From Paracoccaceae bacterium (GTDB taxonomy: Bacteria; Pseudomonadota; Alphaproteobacteria; Rhodobacterales; Rhodobacteraceae), in assembly GCA_030148225.1 (NCBI GenBank), contig JASBTX010000004.1:1-64000 (forward strand): DNA of 64,000 nucleotides, read 5' to 3'. A program made the translations under genes and the position numbers. The notes under the pieces are model-generated. The model was not told where the DNA came from, searched no databases, and saw nothing but the letters and a program-made list of their open reading frames with translations. Shown here piece after piece: positions 32,037 through 41,363 of this stretch. The stretch's first letter is position 1. Each line of letters opens with the position of its first letter.

Positions 32037-35000
32037 CTAATTCGAGACCTCGCCGGGCAGGGGCAGCGGTTCGATTACCAGCGGCTGAACCTCCAGTGGT
32101 TGAATGGGTGCCAGCGGGTTGATGGCAGGCGGATCGACGGTGAAAGGCGTAAACTCGGACCCTGTCACAGGTGCGATCAGACCAGAGGGCGTCTCGCCCA
32201 GGCCCGCAGGCGGTTCGATGCCCATATCCTTCCAGAAACTGGCCGGATTGGCCGGAAAAAAGCCCGGCACATTCTTGATCTCGCCATCCCGATAGGCCTG
32301 CAAACGCCGGGCCTCGCGCGGTGTCAGCCGTGGCAGCGCATAGCCCTCTGGCGCTTCGCCGATGATATCGAACGGCAGATAGAATTCGCTTGATCCGTCA
32401 TTTGGAAAGGCTGCCCGCTCACCACCGCCACCCTGCCAGTCCAGCGGCGTAAAGCCGGGCGCGTAAAAACTCAGCTCACCAATGAAAACCGACCCACCGG
32501 TGCGCGAAAGTCTGAGGTTTTCCTGTGCCGCAGGTGTACCCAGCCGGAAAAAGATCGAATTAACCAGCCGACCGGTGCGCAGGAAATTGCACTCGGTATT
32601 CGCCCCACGGTTCTCGATCAGTTTGAATTCCATTCTGAAGACATCCCCGGTCGGGGCGCCATAAAGCGTGACATCCGTGCTCTCTTCGCCGACACCGCAT
32701 TTCGCCTGACGCCGCCGTAACCAGGCCTTGCCCTCGAACTCGATCATGTTTTCCGTTTCGGGATCGTCGGAAAGTCGGACATCCAAAAACATCTGCCCGA
32801 GGTCGATACATCCCAACGACCTGTTCAGGGGGGAGTTGCACAGGAACGTAATCCTTTCCGGCACGTCCTCGTAATACATCCTCAGCCGGTCCTTATCCTG
32901 AACCACGCGATAGACATAATAGCGGTTCAAAAGGTCTCCGTACTCGCCACCTCCGCCATGCCAGCGACCGCTGAAATCGGGTATCCATCTCTCCAGCAGC
33001 AGCCGGTGTCGCGTGTCCGGCGCGGCCTCGTATCCGCGCCAGTCCTCGTTGGGAATATCCGGCAAAAGCTGTGTCTCGGGAACGCTGTCCAGCGCTGTCC
33101 ATGATGTTTCCTGCCCGTTCAGCGACACCGAAAGCTGCAATTCTTTTACATCGTCGCCAATGGTTTCCGGCAGGGTGAGCGTCGCGCGCCAGACGCGCCC
33201 CGCCTCTCCGCCGGCACCGGGTGTCACGCGCGCCTCGATCCCGTGAAGAGTAACCTTGGGCGGATTTTGCAGGGCCGCCGAAAATGTCAGGTCGATCCTG
33301 ACATCCGAAACTGTCCCGCGGCGGAATTCGAACACCTCGTCGGTCGACCGGTTCAATTCCAGCCTGACGGATTGATCGGCCAGAAACAGCCGGAAAAAGA
33401 TATCCTGCTCGGCCGCCTCGTAGATCGTCAGAAGATCGGCGAGCGCACGGTCCATCTGATTGAAATGGTCAAACATCGCGATCAGCGCGCTGCTTTCGGC
33501 GATATCGCTGTAAAACTGGGTTTCCAGCGCCGAAACACGCTGCGCATAATATTCCGCCACCGCCGCCTTGGTCAGCGTGCCGATGATGGCAATCGGTACG
33601 CCCGGATTGACCGAACCCGCCGCCTTGTAAAGGCTCAGGTTGCCCTTCAGCGCCCGCGCGCCATCGGAAATCGCGCTCCATGTCTTGGTCAGCGGCTGGC
33701 GGTAGAGTTTGTGAAGACCCTGCATCGCGGGCACCGTTTCGGTCAGCCCCAACTCGATGATATCCGACAACACCACTGCTTCGAACGCGCCCAGCTTCAG
33801 GTTGCCGGTGGCATCCGCGCCGCGTTTGTCCATCAGCGCAAAGGCACCCGTCTTGCCGATTGCCGCGCCGGCCAGATCACCCGCCGTTTTGGTGGCGACT
33901 CGGGCGGTGATCACTTTGGACGTGTGCCTGATGGTCTCTTCGGTCAGCTTCTCGGCCAGGATTCGCACCCCGGTTGCCACGCCGCCTGTGGCAATGAATT
34001 CGGCGACAGTTGCACCGATTTCCACTGCAACCGGGGCCAGCACCGCGTCGATTTTGGCGGCGCGCAGTTCCTCGACAGTCTCGTTGATGCGCCGCTGCAG
34101 GGGGGCCAGACGCAGCACGATCTTTTCGCGTTCCTTGTCGCGCTCCGCGATGGCACGGCGCATCGGCTCCAGCTCTTTCTGCACCTGCGCCAGCGCATCC
34201 GCCAGCGTGGTCGCATAGCGCAGCTGGCCACCAGATGGCGCCGGTTCGTCGATATCAATCTGATCATAGGAGGCCGTATAGTAGAGCTTGCCATCTACGC
34301 GGATGTCGACCGCAGCCAATATCGGCGGCGGCGACAGGGCATAAAGACGGCGATAGGCTTTGAGCGCGGTCAGATAGGCCTGCCGGGCCGATCGCTCACG
34401 CTTTTCTGCATTCTTGCGCGCCAGTTCCGCCGTTAGCCATGCCGTGCGTTCGGTCAAACGGTCTGGTTGGCCGGCGCTGGCAGTGCTCACCCTTTCCTCG
34501 GCCTGTTCGAGCACACGTCGTGCAGCATCGATCCGGGGCTCCATCGCCTGTTTTTCGCGCGCAAGTCGTGTCTTTTCTGCGCTGATCCTGCCATATGCTT
34601 TGGAAAGTTCACCATATTCGGCCCTCAGACCGGCCGATTGCGCTGTTGCCGCATTGCCCAGCGCGCCCAGTATCTGGGTGATTTCATTCTGGCGGCGGAT
34701 GATCCGCTGCGCTTCGCTCTCGGATGCCGGTGACAGAACCAGCGCGTCGGCCTGCGCAATCAGCCCGTCCAGTGCCAGCTTGGCCGCATCACGTTCCCGG
34801 ATCGCTGCCGCAAACGCCGCATCATCCCCATCCAGCGCTCTGAAATAGGCCGAGCGCGCCGTCTTCTCGCCGTCACGCGCGGCCTGCACAGCCTGTTCAG
34901 CCGCTGCATGTGCCGCCCTGGCCTGCCCATAGGCCTGTTTGAGCGTCGCCAGTGCACTGCCCGGATTGAAATAGGTCGACTGTGCCCAGAGCGACGAGAC

Positions 35001-35054
35001 CGATACCAACAGAATGGCCCCGACCCATACAGGCAGCCTTGCGCGAATACACAT
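32037..35054 (-). CDS. Large exported coiled-coil protein, unknown function
   Basis: I do not recognise this 1005-residue protein. A signal peptide covers about 1-24 (LPVWVGAILLVSVSSLWA, cleavage before QST). Residues about 30-200 are rich in Ala, Glu, Lys and Arg with heptad-like spacing and look like a long coiled coil, and a second coil follows a short globular piece near 275-325. Next comes a hydrophobic, Ala/Thr/Gly-rich region (330-400), a helical part, then beta-rich segments (from about 560). One starts PDFSGRWHGGGGEYGDLLN near 710 and resembles a lipocalin-like beta sheet with paired Cys. The tail is Pro-rich with repeats of P-L-x-x-x-P. It may span the periplasm as a scaffold. The ATG at 35054 follows a GGGGGA site. 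It converges on the usp gene. Confidence 0.6.
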   Translation of the reverse strand: MCIRARLPVWVGAILLVSVSSLWAQSTYFNPGSALATLKQAYGQARAAHAAAEQAVQAARDGEKTARSAYFRALDGDDAAFAAAIRERDAAKLALDGLIAQADALVLSPASESEAQRIIRRQNEITQILGALGNAATAQSAGLRAEYGELSKAYGRISAEKTRLAREKQAMEPRIDAARRVLEQAEERVSTASAGQPDRLTERTAWLTAELARKNAEKRERSARQAYLTALKAYRRLYALSPPPILAAVDIRVDGKLYYTASYDQIDIDEPAPSGGQLRYATTLADALAQVQKELEPMRRAIAERDKEREKIVLRLAPLQRRINETVEELRAAKIDAVLAPVAVEIGATVAEFIATGGVATGVRILAEKLTEETIRHTSKVITARVATKTAGDLAGAAIGKTGAFALMDKRGADATGNLKLGAFEAVVLSDIIELGLTETVPAMQGLHKLYRQPLTKTWSAISDGARALKGNLSLYKAAGSVNPGVPIAIIGTLTKAAVAEYYAQRVSALETQFYSDIAESSALIAMFDHFNQMDRALADLLTIYEAAEQDIFFRLFLADQSVRLELNRSTDEVFEFRRGTVSDVRIDLTFSAALQNPPKVTLHGIEARVTPGAGGEAGRVWRATLTLPETIGDDVKELQLSVSLNGQETSWTALDSVPETQLLPDIPNEDWRGYEAAPDTRHRLLLERWIPDFSGRWHGGGGEYGDLLNRYYVYRVVQDKDRLRMYYEDVPERITFLCNSPLNRSLGCIDLGQMFLDVRLSDDPETENMIEFEGKAWLRRRQAKCGVGEESTDVTLYGAPTGDVFRMEFKLIENRGANTECNFLRTGRLVNSIFFRLGTPAAQENLRLSRTGGSVFIGELSFYAPGFTPLDWQGGGGERAAFPNDGSSEFYLPFDIIGEAPEGYALPRLTPREARRLQAYRDGEIKNVPGFFPANPASFWKDMGIEPPAGLGETPSGLIAPVTGSEFTPFTVDPPAINPLAPIQPLEVQPLVIEPLPLPGEVSN

Positions 35055-35152
35055 GATGCATCCCCCAATATCCCCAAGACTACCGCGCAATCCGAAAAAG
35101 ACCAAATGCACGCGGATGCGGATCGGAATGGGTTACGAAATCAGGAGAGATA

Positions 35153-35228
35153 TGGTGCCCCCACACGGACTCGAACCGCGGACCTACTGATTACAAATCA
35201 GTTGCTCTACCAGCTGAGCTATAGGGGC
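35153..35228 (-). tRNA. tRNA-Thr (anticodon UGU)
   Basis: Folds as a complete 76-base cloverleaf with encoded CCA. Acceptor GCCCCTA pairs with TGGGGGC (one G-T), D arm GCTCAGCTGGTAGAGC, anticodon stem ACTGA/TCAGT with loop TTTGTAA (anticodon TGT, reading ACA), and T arm CGCGG-TTCGAGT-CCGTG. Discriminator base A. The gene stands alone between the exported coiled-coil protein and an ABC permease. There is no integrase or duplicated 3' end nearby to suggest use as an attachment site. Confidence 0.97.
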
Positions 35229-35286
35229 ACTGGGCGGTCGTTTAGCCGCTCCGCCGGGACAGCGCAAGGCCCGGCTTGGACCATGA

Positions 35287-36945
35287 TCAGCGGGTGTTCC
35301 GGATCAGCAGAAAGACGGCGGTCAGACCCACCAGGATGATCAGCAGCGCCGGTGCCGAGGCGGTTTCGATCTTTTCCAGCGAAGCCTGTTCATAGACCCG
35401 CGTTGCCAGCGTGTTGAAATTGAAGGGCCTGAGCAGCAGCGTCGCCGGTAACTCCTTGATGCTGTCGACAAATACCAGCAGCACGGCAGTCGCCACCGAA
35501 CCGCGCATCATGGGTACATAGACGTGGCGCAGCGTGCCACCGGCATCCTGCCCCAGCGCCCGCGCTGCCATCGGCAGAGACGGGCTGATCCGGCCCATCG
35601 CCGTGTCCGAAGCATTGACGCCGATCGCAAAGAAGCGGGTGACATAGGCATAGACGACAGTGGCGCCCGTGCCCGTCAGCAGCAAACCGGGATCCCAGCC
35701 GTTCAGTAATACCAGCGCATCCGCCAGCCAGTTGTCCAGCGCGGAAACGGGCACCAGCAATCCGACGCCCAGCACTGCACCGGGTGCCGCATAGCCGATG
35801 GTGGAAAGCGGCAACAAATACCCTGCGAAACGCCGACCACGCTGGCGAATACCATAGACCATGATCACCGCCGCACCCACCGTGATCAGCGCCGCCGTCA
35901 GGCCCAGACCAAGTGACGTGACGATGGCGCGCAAAAGCGCCTGCTCGGACCAGAGTGCGGTCTGACCCAGCGCATGCCACGCCATGATCGAGACCGGCAG
36001 CACAAAGCCGATACTGACCGGCACAAGGCAAAACAGCGCCGCCGCCATTCCCTGCCATCCCGTCAGCGCCACCTTGGAAAAGGGCCGCGTTTTCCGCGAC
36101 AGACCGTAGTATCGGCTGCGCGCGCGCGAAATCCGCTCCAGCGAAACCAGCACCAGCACCAGCACCAGCACAAGGGTTGATATCTGTGCGGCCCCGCCGG
36201 CATTGTAGCTTTCCAGCCAGACCGAGAAGATACCGGTGGTCAGCGTTTGCACGGCGAAAAACTCGACCACGCCGAAATCGCTGACGGTTTCCATCATGAC
36301 TATCGCCGTGCCCGCAAATATTGCCGGGCGCGACAGTGGCAGTCCCAATCGGAAAAATCGCCGGAACGGTCCGGCGCCCAGCGCGCGCGCCACCTCGTAG
36401 CTGCAGGCCGATTGTTCGCGCAGCGCCGCCCGCGTCATCAGGTAGACATATGGATAAAGCCCCGCGCTCAGCACAATGATCGCCATCCCGCGTGAGCGGA
36501 TTTCAGGGAAGTAGTAGTCGCGCGCCGAACTCCAGCCGAAAAGCTCGCGCAGGGCAATCTGAACCGGGCCTGCGAATTCCAGAAAATCCACCATCGCATA
36601 CGCTCCGACATAGGCCGGAACCGCCAGCGGCAGCAGCAGCGCCCATTCAAGGCTACGCGCCATCGGGAAGCGGTACATCGTGATCAGCCAGGCTGTGACG
36701 GACCCGACCGCCGCCGAAACAAGCCCGACACCCGCCATCAGGATCAGGCTGTTCGACAGATAGCGCGGCAGAGTCGTAGCCAGCAGGTGCGGCCAGATAT
36801 TTTCGCGCGGGAAAAACGCGCTCCACAAGACCGAGGCAATCGGAAAGATCATCAGCGATGCGATGATCAGCGCAAAAACCGTCCAGCGGTCGACCCGCCA
36901 TCCAGACCGGTGGCGGCGTTGCGTCCTATCTGCGATATCAGCCAT
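35287..36945 (-). CDS. ABC transporter permease, FbpB-type (iron(III) or similar)
   Basis: 552-residue inner-membrane permease with two BPD_transp_1 units in tandem (about 12 helices), as in FbpB/SfuB ferric-iron permeases. Each half has an EAA-type loop: SYEVARALGAGPFRRFFRLGLPLSRPA in the first and AARALGQDAGGTLRHVYVPMM in the second. Other features are PLAVPAYVGAYAMVDF and VSDFGVVEFFAVQTL, frequent in the Fbp group. The stretch LVLVLVLVLV is encoded by tandem CACCAG units. The start could be the ATG at 36957 or 36945; I prefer 36945 (MADIADR) for its GGA four bases upstream. Neither a binding protein nor an ATPase is encoded beside it, so these must be elsewhere. Confidence 0.88.
   Translation of the reverse strand: MADIADRTQRRHRSGWRVDRWTVFALIIASLMIFPIASVLWSAFFPRENIWPHLLATTLPRYLSNSLILMAGVGLVSAAVGSVTAWLITMYRFPMARSLEWALLLPLAVPAYVGAYAMVDFLEFAGPVQIALRELFGWSSARDYYFPEIRSRGMAIIVLSAGLYPYVYLMTRAALREQSACSYEVARALGAGPFRRFFRLGLPLSRPAIFAGTAIVMMETVSDFGVVEFFAVQTLTTGIFSVWLESYNAGGAAQISTLVLVLVLVLVSLERISRARSRYYGLSRKTRPFSKVALTGWQGMAAALFCLVPVSIGFVLPVSIMAWHALGQTALWSEQALLRAIVTSLGLGLTAALITVGAAVIMVYGIRQRGRRFAGYLLPLSTIGYAAPGAVLGVGLLVPVSALDNWLADALVLLNGWDPGLLLTGTGATVVYAYVTRFFAIGVNASDTAMGRISPSLPMAARALGQDAGGTLRHVYVPMMRGSVATAVLLVFVDSIKELPATLLLRPFNFNTLATRVYEQASLEKIETASAPALLIILVGLTAVFLLIRNTR
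36146..36174. repeat. Tandem CACCAG hexanucleotide repeat inside the ABC permease
   Basis: About four and a half units of ACCAGC in a row on the + strand, coding for alternating Leu and Val in a membrane helix on the - strand. Six-base units keep the frame, so slippage would lengthen or shorten the helix by two residues and not switch the gene off. Confidence 0.7.
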
Positions 36946-36969
36946 TTTTCCGCGCATACAGAAACCCGG

Positions 36970-36997
36970 TTTAACTGTCCAGAAAACTGCCTATATT
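36970..36997 (+). promoter_or_regulatory. Candidate promoter for the gene at 37036
   Basis: TTTAAC (36970-36975), 16 bases, TATATT (36992-36997), in the 90-base divergent gap between the ABC permease and the 37036 gene. It would give a 5' leader of about 30 bases. Judged by eye from the sigma-70 consensus. Confidence 0.4.
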
Positions 36998-37035
36998 GCC
37001 CGCGTCACTACCAAGGCATCGAGTACAGGTCTCCT

Positions 37036-37911
37036 ATGCGCATTGCACTACATTTTGGTGTCCACAGCACCGATGAAGAGCGGCTGCTGAAATGCCTTCT
37101 CAAGAACAAGGAAACCCTGCTCAAAGAGGGTATCGCCGTGCCCGCGCCGGGCCGATACCGGATGAACATGCGCAACGCGCTGGGCAACAAGTTCGCGCAT
37201 CTTTCCCCTGACGACATTCAGCACCACATCCTGTCCGAAATGCTGGACGGGACCCAACCTGACAGGGTGGTGTTGTCGCATGAGCATTTCTTCTGTGTGC
37301 CGGGGCGGGTGATCTTTCGCGGTCAGCTTCTGCCGCTGGCCGGTGACCGTGTGCGCCAATATGCCGAGATGTTTCCCGATCACAATGTCGAGGTGTTTTT
37401 TGCCACACGCGACATGGCCACGCTGCTGCCGGCGCTTTATCAGCGCATGGGCCGCGCGCAGGCGGTCGAGCATTTCGGCGAATATGATGCAATGCAGCAG
37501 CGCTGGACCGCCGTCATTGACGATATTCGCCACAAGAACCCCACCGTGCCGATCACCATCTGGTGCAACGAGGATACGCCGCTGATCTGGAACGCCGTCC
37601 TGCGCGAGGTTGCAAACCACGCTTTTGACACCCAGCTCATCGGAACCGATGTTCTCTTGTCCAAGATCATGACGCCAGAGGGAATGAAGCGGCTGAACGC
37701 CTATCTGCAAAGCCATCCGCCCGCCAATGACAATCAGCGTTACCGCATCCTCGAGGCGTTTCTCGACAAGTTCGGTATCGAGGACGCGATGGAAGAAGAG
37801 CTGGATATGCCCGGCTGGTCACCGCAATATGTCGAAGATCTGACGGCGATCTATGAAAACGACATCTATGAAATATCGCAGATGCCCGACGTGAGCGTAA
37901 TCACGCCCTGA
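37036..37911 (+). CDS. Conserved-looking hypothetical protein, possibly sulfotransferase-like
   Basis: 291-residue cytoplasmic protein, starting MRIALHFGVHSTDEERLLK. The opening beta-strand, glycine/His/Ser loop and helix (HFGVHSTDEERLLKCLL) recall the PAPS-binding start of sulfotransferases (H-x-G-x-x-K-T), but the Lys is not present, so I do not claim activity. Mid-protein features include VVLSHEHFFCVPGRVIF, VEVFFATRDMATLLPALYQR and PITIWCNEDTPLIWNAVLRE, also reminiscent of sulfotransferase-like folds. There is no signal peptide or membrane segment. It is transcribed alone, divergent from the ABC permease, and its 3' end overlaps the convergent glpD by 11 bases. Function unknown. Confidence 0.6.
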   Translation: MRIALHFGVHSTDEERLLKCLLKNKETLLKEGIAVPAPGRYRMNMRNALGNKFAHLSPDDIQHHILSEMLDGTQPDRVVLSHEHFFCVPGRVIFRGQLLPLAGDRVRQYAEMFPDHNVEVFFATRDMATLLPALYQRMGRAQAVEHFGEYDAMQQRWTAVIDDIRHKNPTVPITIWCNEDTPLIWNAVLREVANHAFDTQLIGTDVLLSKIMTPEGMKRLNAYLQSHPPANDNQRYRILEAFLDKFGIEDAMEEELDMPGWSPQYVEDLTAIYENDIYEISQMPDVSVITP

Positions 37912-39484
37912 CGGTGCGCGCCATCCATTCAGACACTGCCGTGCGCTGATCAGTGGTCAGTCTCAGGCCCAGTTTGCCGCGCCGCCACAGCACATCGTCG
38001 CCCGTACGCGCCCATTCCCTGCGGATCAGCCAGCGCAATTCGGCCTCATAGAGGGTTGCACCAAAATCCTGCCCCAGATCGGCCTCTGTTGTCGCACCGT
38101 CATAAAGCTCAACTGCCTCGGTCCCGTAGGCGCGCACCAGACGCAGCGCCCAGGCCTGATCCAGAAACGGATAGTGCTTGATCAGTTCAGCGACGAGGTC
38201 TTTCACCCCGTCCACCGCGAAATCCCCCCCGGGCAGGGGCACGCCCGCCGTCCACTCACCCGGCATGTCGGGGAAATAGGGCGCAAGGCGCGCCAGTGCG
38301 GCCTCGGCAAGCTTGCGATATGTGGTGATCTTGCCGCCAAACACATTCAAGAGCGGTGTCGCACCCTGCGAATCCGATACAGTGAGCACGTAATCCCGCG
38401 TTGCCGCAGTCGCGCTGGATGCCCCGTCATCATAGAGCGGTCGCACGCCTGAATAGCTCCAGACCACATCCTCGGGGCGCACAGGTGCCGCGAAAAAGCG
38501 GCCCGCAGCCTCCAGCAGATAGTCACGTTCTTCCGGCGTGCAGACCGCGCCGCCCGGATCATCGCCGTGATCCAGATCGGTGGTGCCGATCAGCGTGAAA
38601 TCCTGCTCGTAGGGGATGGCGAAAATGATCCGCCCGTCCGGCAGCTGGAAAAAATAGGGCTGATCGTGATCAAAAAGCTTTTTCACCACGATATGACTGC
38701 CCCGCACCAGCCGGACCCCCTCGGCGCTGTTCTGATGCAGGCGCGCCTTGAGGACGTTTTCCACCCATGGTCCGCCGGCATTCACCAGCCCCCGCGCAAA
38801 GACGGTTTCCGATGCGCCGTCACTATCCGTAGATTTGAGCGTCACTTTCCAGAGACTACCGTCGCGTTCAGCTGTCTCGAAACGGGTCCGCACACGGATA
38901 TCGGCGCCACGATCGGCCGCGTCGCGCGCGTTCAGCACCACCAGCCGCGCATCCTGCACCCAGCAATCCGAATATTCGAACGCTTTTTTGAAACGCGGGT
39001 TCAGCGGCTTACCCGCAGGGTGGGTGCGCAGATCAAGCGTTCTTGTCGCCGGCAAGAGCTTGCGCCCGCCCAGATGGTCATAGGTAAATAGCCCCAACCG
39101 CACTAGCCATGCCGGGCGACGGCCACCAAGGAATGGCATCACAATCCGCAATATCCGGCCAAGGGTCGACCCGTCCGCCGGATACCGCAAAGTCGGATCA
39201 TAGGGCAGGATAAAACGCATGGGCCAGGAAATATGCGGCATCGCGCGCAGCAATGTCTCGCGTTCGATCAGCGCTTTGCGCACGAGGCCAAACTCGAAAT
39301 ACTCAAGATAGCGCAGACCCCCGTGGAATAGCTTGGTCGAAGCGGAAGAGGTCGCTTCGGCCAGATCCCCCTGTTCGCACAGCATGACCTGCAGGCCCCG
39401 CCCCTGCGCATCGCGCGCGATACCGGTACCATTAATGCCGCCGCCGATGATCAGCAGGTCCAGGGGGTGTTCACGTGTCATCAT
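37901..39484 (-). CDS. glpD: Glycerol-3-phosphate dehydrogenase
   Basis: 527-residue membrane-associated FAD enzyme oxidising sn-glycerol 3-phosphate to dihydroxyacetone phosphate with electrons to quinone. The Rossmann motif LLIIGGGINGTGIARDA is at about 9-25, followed by EATSSASTKLFHGGLRYLE, the GlpD signature; the substrate side has RTRFETAERDG and GGPWVENVLK; the C-terminal domain includes GGKITTYRKLAEAAL. Tandem ATGs at 39484 and 39481 are both possible. It follows cobS by five bases, an unusual partner, and neither glpF nor glpK is in view. The 3' end overlaps the convergent 37036 gene by 11 bases. Confidence 0.95.
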   Translation of the reverse strand: MMTREHPLDLLIIGGGINGTGIARDAQGRGLQVMLCEQGDLAEATSSASTKLFHGGLRYLEYFEFGLVRKALIERETLLRAMPHISWPMRFILPYDPTLRYPADGSTLGRILRIVMPFLGGRRPAWLVRLGLFTYDHLGGRKLLPATRTLDLRTHPAGKPLNPRFKKAFEYSDCWVQDARLVVLNARDAADRGADIRVRTRFETAERDGSLWKVTLKSTDSDGASETVFARGLVNAGGPWVENVLKARLHQNSAEGVRLVRGSHIVVKKLFDHDQPYFFQLPDGRIIFAIPYEQDFTLIGTTDLDHGDDPGGAVCTPEERDYLLEAAGRFFAAPVRPEDVVWSYSGVRPLYDDGASSATAATRDYVLTVSDSQGATPLLNVFGGKITTYRKLAEAALARLAPYFPDMPGEWTAGVPLPGGDFAVDGVKDLVAELIKHYPFLDQAWALRLVRAYGTEAVELYDGATTEADLGQDFGATLYEAELRWLIRREWARTGDDVLWRRGKLGLRLTTDQRTAVSEWMARTVRA

Positions 39485-39489
39485 TGTTC

Positions 39490-40260
39490 TCAACCAATTG
39501 ATGCGCTTAACGCAATCAGGATGGTCACTTCGGAAATCTGTTGCACTGCACCGAGGATATCGCCGGTCTGTCCGCCGATCTTGAGGATTGCGACTCGGGC
39601 AAAGACAAATGCCAAAATCGCGGCACATGCAATGGCCAGAAGGCCGAAAACCCCACCAAATGTTAGCGCTGCCACCACCGCGATGGCCACACCCAGCCAC
39701 GCGGCGGGGCGCGGAGACGTTCCTACGTTTGCAGACAACCCGCCCTTGCGGGCATGCGGCATATAGGCCATGGCGACACCCATCGGAGCCCGCGCGGCCA
39801 TAGCCGTCAGAACCAGTGCAGGCAGGTTCACCCCCGCCGCGATCAGGACCGAGATCGCCTTCCATCTGATGATCAGCGAAAGGACGATGGCGATCACACC
39901 ATAGGCACCAATGGCGCTGTCTTTCATGATCTCCAGCCGCCGCTCACGCGTCCATCCGCCCCAGAGCCCGTCAACCGTGTCTGCCAGCCCGTCCTCGTGC
40001 ATGGCGCCCGTCACCGCCACCAGTAAACCCAGCGTGAGCACCGCCGCGATATCGGGCCCGATCCCGGCGGTCAAAGCCAGCATCGCCACCCCCGATGACA
40101 ACAGACCCAGCAGAGCGCCCACCAGTGGAAATGCCCAGACAGAGCGTGCAGCGTTGCCGTCGGGCAGGGCGCCGTCGCCCATGGGAATGCGCGTCAGCAG
40201 CCCCAAGGCGATGCGAATGTCGCTGATGGCCCGCAAGGGGCGTGTTCGCTTGGTTGACAT
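39490..40260 (-). CDS. cobS: Adenosylcobinamide-GDP ribazoletransferase
   Basis: 256-residue integral membrane protein that joins adenosylcobinamide-GDP to alpha-ribazole (phosphate) in the last steps of B12 synthesis. The hallmark acidic motif [16 protein letters not shown] (about 87-102) is present, along with [14 protein letters not shown] near the N-terminus and several hydrophobic helices. The start at 40260 ([11 protein letters not shown]) avoids overlap with the divergent cobT. cobS and cobT are divergent with 75 bases between, a common alphaproteobacterial layout. No cobalamin riboswitch fits in that gap. Downstream it nearly touches glpD. Confidence 0.94.
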   Translation of the reverse strand: MSTKRTRPLRAISDIRIALGLLTRIPMGDGALPDGNAARSVWAFPLVGALLGLLSSGVAMLALTAGIGPDIAAVLTLGLLVAVTGAMHEDGLADTVDGLWGGWTRERRLEIMKDSAIGAYGVIAIVLSLIIRWKAISVLIAAGVNLPALVLTAMAARAPMGVAMAYMPHARKGGLSANVGTSPRPAAWLGVAIAVVAALTFGGVFGLLAIACAAILAFVFARVAILKIGGQTGDILGAVQQISEVTILIALSASIG

Positions 40261-40335
40261 GCTGCCTGTTCTACACCATCCCGGGCGCTCGGTAAGTGCC
40301 CCTTGCGGCACGCGGATACAGGAACGGATCGCGCC

Positions 40336-41358
40336 ATGGCAACGCCCCCCTTCAACAGTTTTCAGGAATTCAGCGCGCTTCTTGCCAGGCTTCCATCGGC
40401 TGATGCCGGGGCGGTCGCCGGGGCAGAGGTGCGCAACGCACAGCTAACCAAACCTGCCGGCGCGCTTGGCCGACTGGAAGAGCTTGCGATCTGGTATGCC
40501 GGCTGGCGCGGCACCGACCGGCCCGGCATATCTGCGCCGCAGGTCCTGATCTTTGCCGGCAATCATGGCGTAACGGCCCAGGGCGTGTCGGCCTTTCCTG
40601 GCGAGGTCACCGCGCAGATGGTCATGAATTTCGAGGCCGGGGGCGCGGCGATCAACCAGCTTTCGGCGTTTGCCGGTGCCGAACTTGCCGTCACCGCGCT
40701 GGATCTTGACCGGCCGACGGTTGATTTCACTACCGGCCCCGCCATGTCCGAGGCCGAATGCGTGGCCGCGCTCGGCACCGGCTGGTCGGCAGTCAGCGAT
40801 CAGGCCGATCTGCTTGTCACCGGCGAAATGGGCATCGGTAACACCACCTCTGCTGCTGCGCTGGCGGCTGCGCTCTGGGGTGGGGGCGGTCAGGATTGGG
40901 TCGGTCGCGGTACGGGTGTCGACGATGCCGGACTGACGCTCAAGGCGGATGTGGTTGACCGGGGGCTTGCCTGCAACGCGGCACATCTGCAAACCCCGCT
41001 TGGGGCGCTGGCCGCGCTGGGCGGGCGCGAGATGGCGGCGATGACCGGGGCGATTGCCCGCGCGCGCAGCCTGTCGATTCCCGTCATCCTTGACGGGTTC
41101 ATCTGCTGTGCAGCGGCATCTGTGCTGGCGCGTGCAGTGCCCGGCGGTCTGGATCATTGTGTCGCTGGTCATGCCTCGGCCGAACAGGCGCATCAGCGCA
41201 TGCTGTCACATATGGGGATGCAGCCGCTTTTGGAACTGGGCCTGCGCCTTGGCGAAGGATCGGGCGCGGCGCTGGCGATCAATATCCTTGGCGCGGCGGT
41301 GGCCTGTCATTCGGGCATGGCCACATTTGCCGAGGCCGGGGTTGCCGATGGCGGCTGA
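40336..41358 (+). CDS. cobT: Nicotinate-nucleotide--dimethylbenzimidazole phosphoribosyltransferase
   Basis: 340-residue CobT/CobU-type enzyme making alpha-ribazole phosphate from 5,6-dimethylbenzimidazole and nicotinate mononucleotide, supplying the lower ligand that CobS attaches. Motifs: [15 protein letters not shown] (about 36-50), [42 protein letters not shown] and the late [15 protein letters not shown] with the catalytic Glu. Full length. The ATG at 40336 has GGAACGGA upstream. It converges on the Lrp gene, with five bases between stops. Confidence 0.95.
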   Translation: MATPPFNSFQEFSALLARLPSADAGAVAGAEVRNAQLTKPAGALGRLEELAIWYAGWRGTDRPGISAPQVLIFAGNHGVTAQGVSAFPGEVTAQMVMNFEAGGAAINQLSAFAGAELAVTALDLDRPTVDFTTGPAMSEAECVAALGTGWSAVSDQADLLVTGEMGIGNTTSAAALAAALWGGGGQDWVGRGTGVDDAGLTLKADVVDRGLACNAAHLQTPLGALAALGGREMAAMTGAIARARSLSIPVILDGFICCAAASVLARAVPGGLDHCVAGHASAEQAHQRMLSHMGMQPLLELGLRLGEGSGAALAINILGAAVACHSGMATFAEAGVADGG

Positions 41359-41363
41359 ACAGA

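Noticed and set aside
33243-34436. 397-codon open frame on the + strand opposite the exported coiled-coil gene
   Set aside because: The - strand frame has a signal peptide, a ribosome site and heptad structure; the + strand frame has none of these.
35153-35228. tRNA-Thr as an integration site of a genomic island
   Set aside because: There is no integrase gene, no repeat of the tRNA 3' end and no change of gene style on either side.
36146-36174. CACCAG repeats as a CRISPR array or intergenic satellite
   Set aside because: Units are six bases without spacers and are in frame within a permease gene.
40260-40336. Cobalamin riboswitch between cobS and cobT
   Set aside because: The gap is only 75 bases, far too short for the B12 element, and I see no B12-box sequence.
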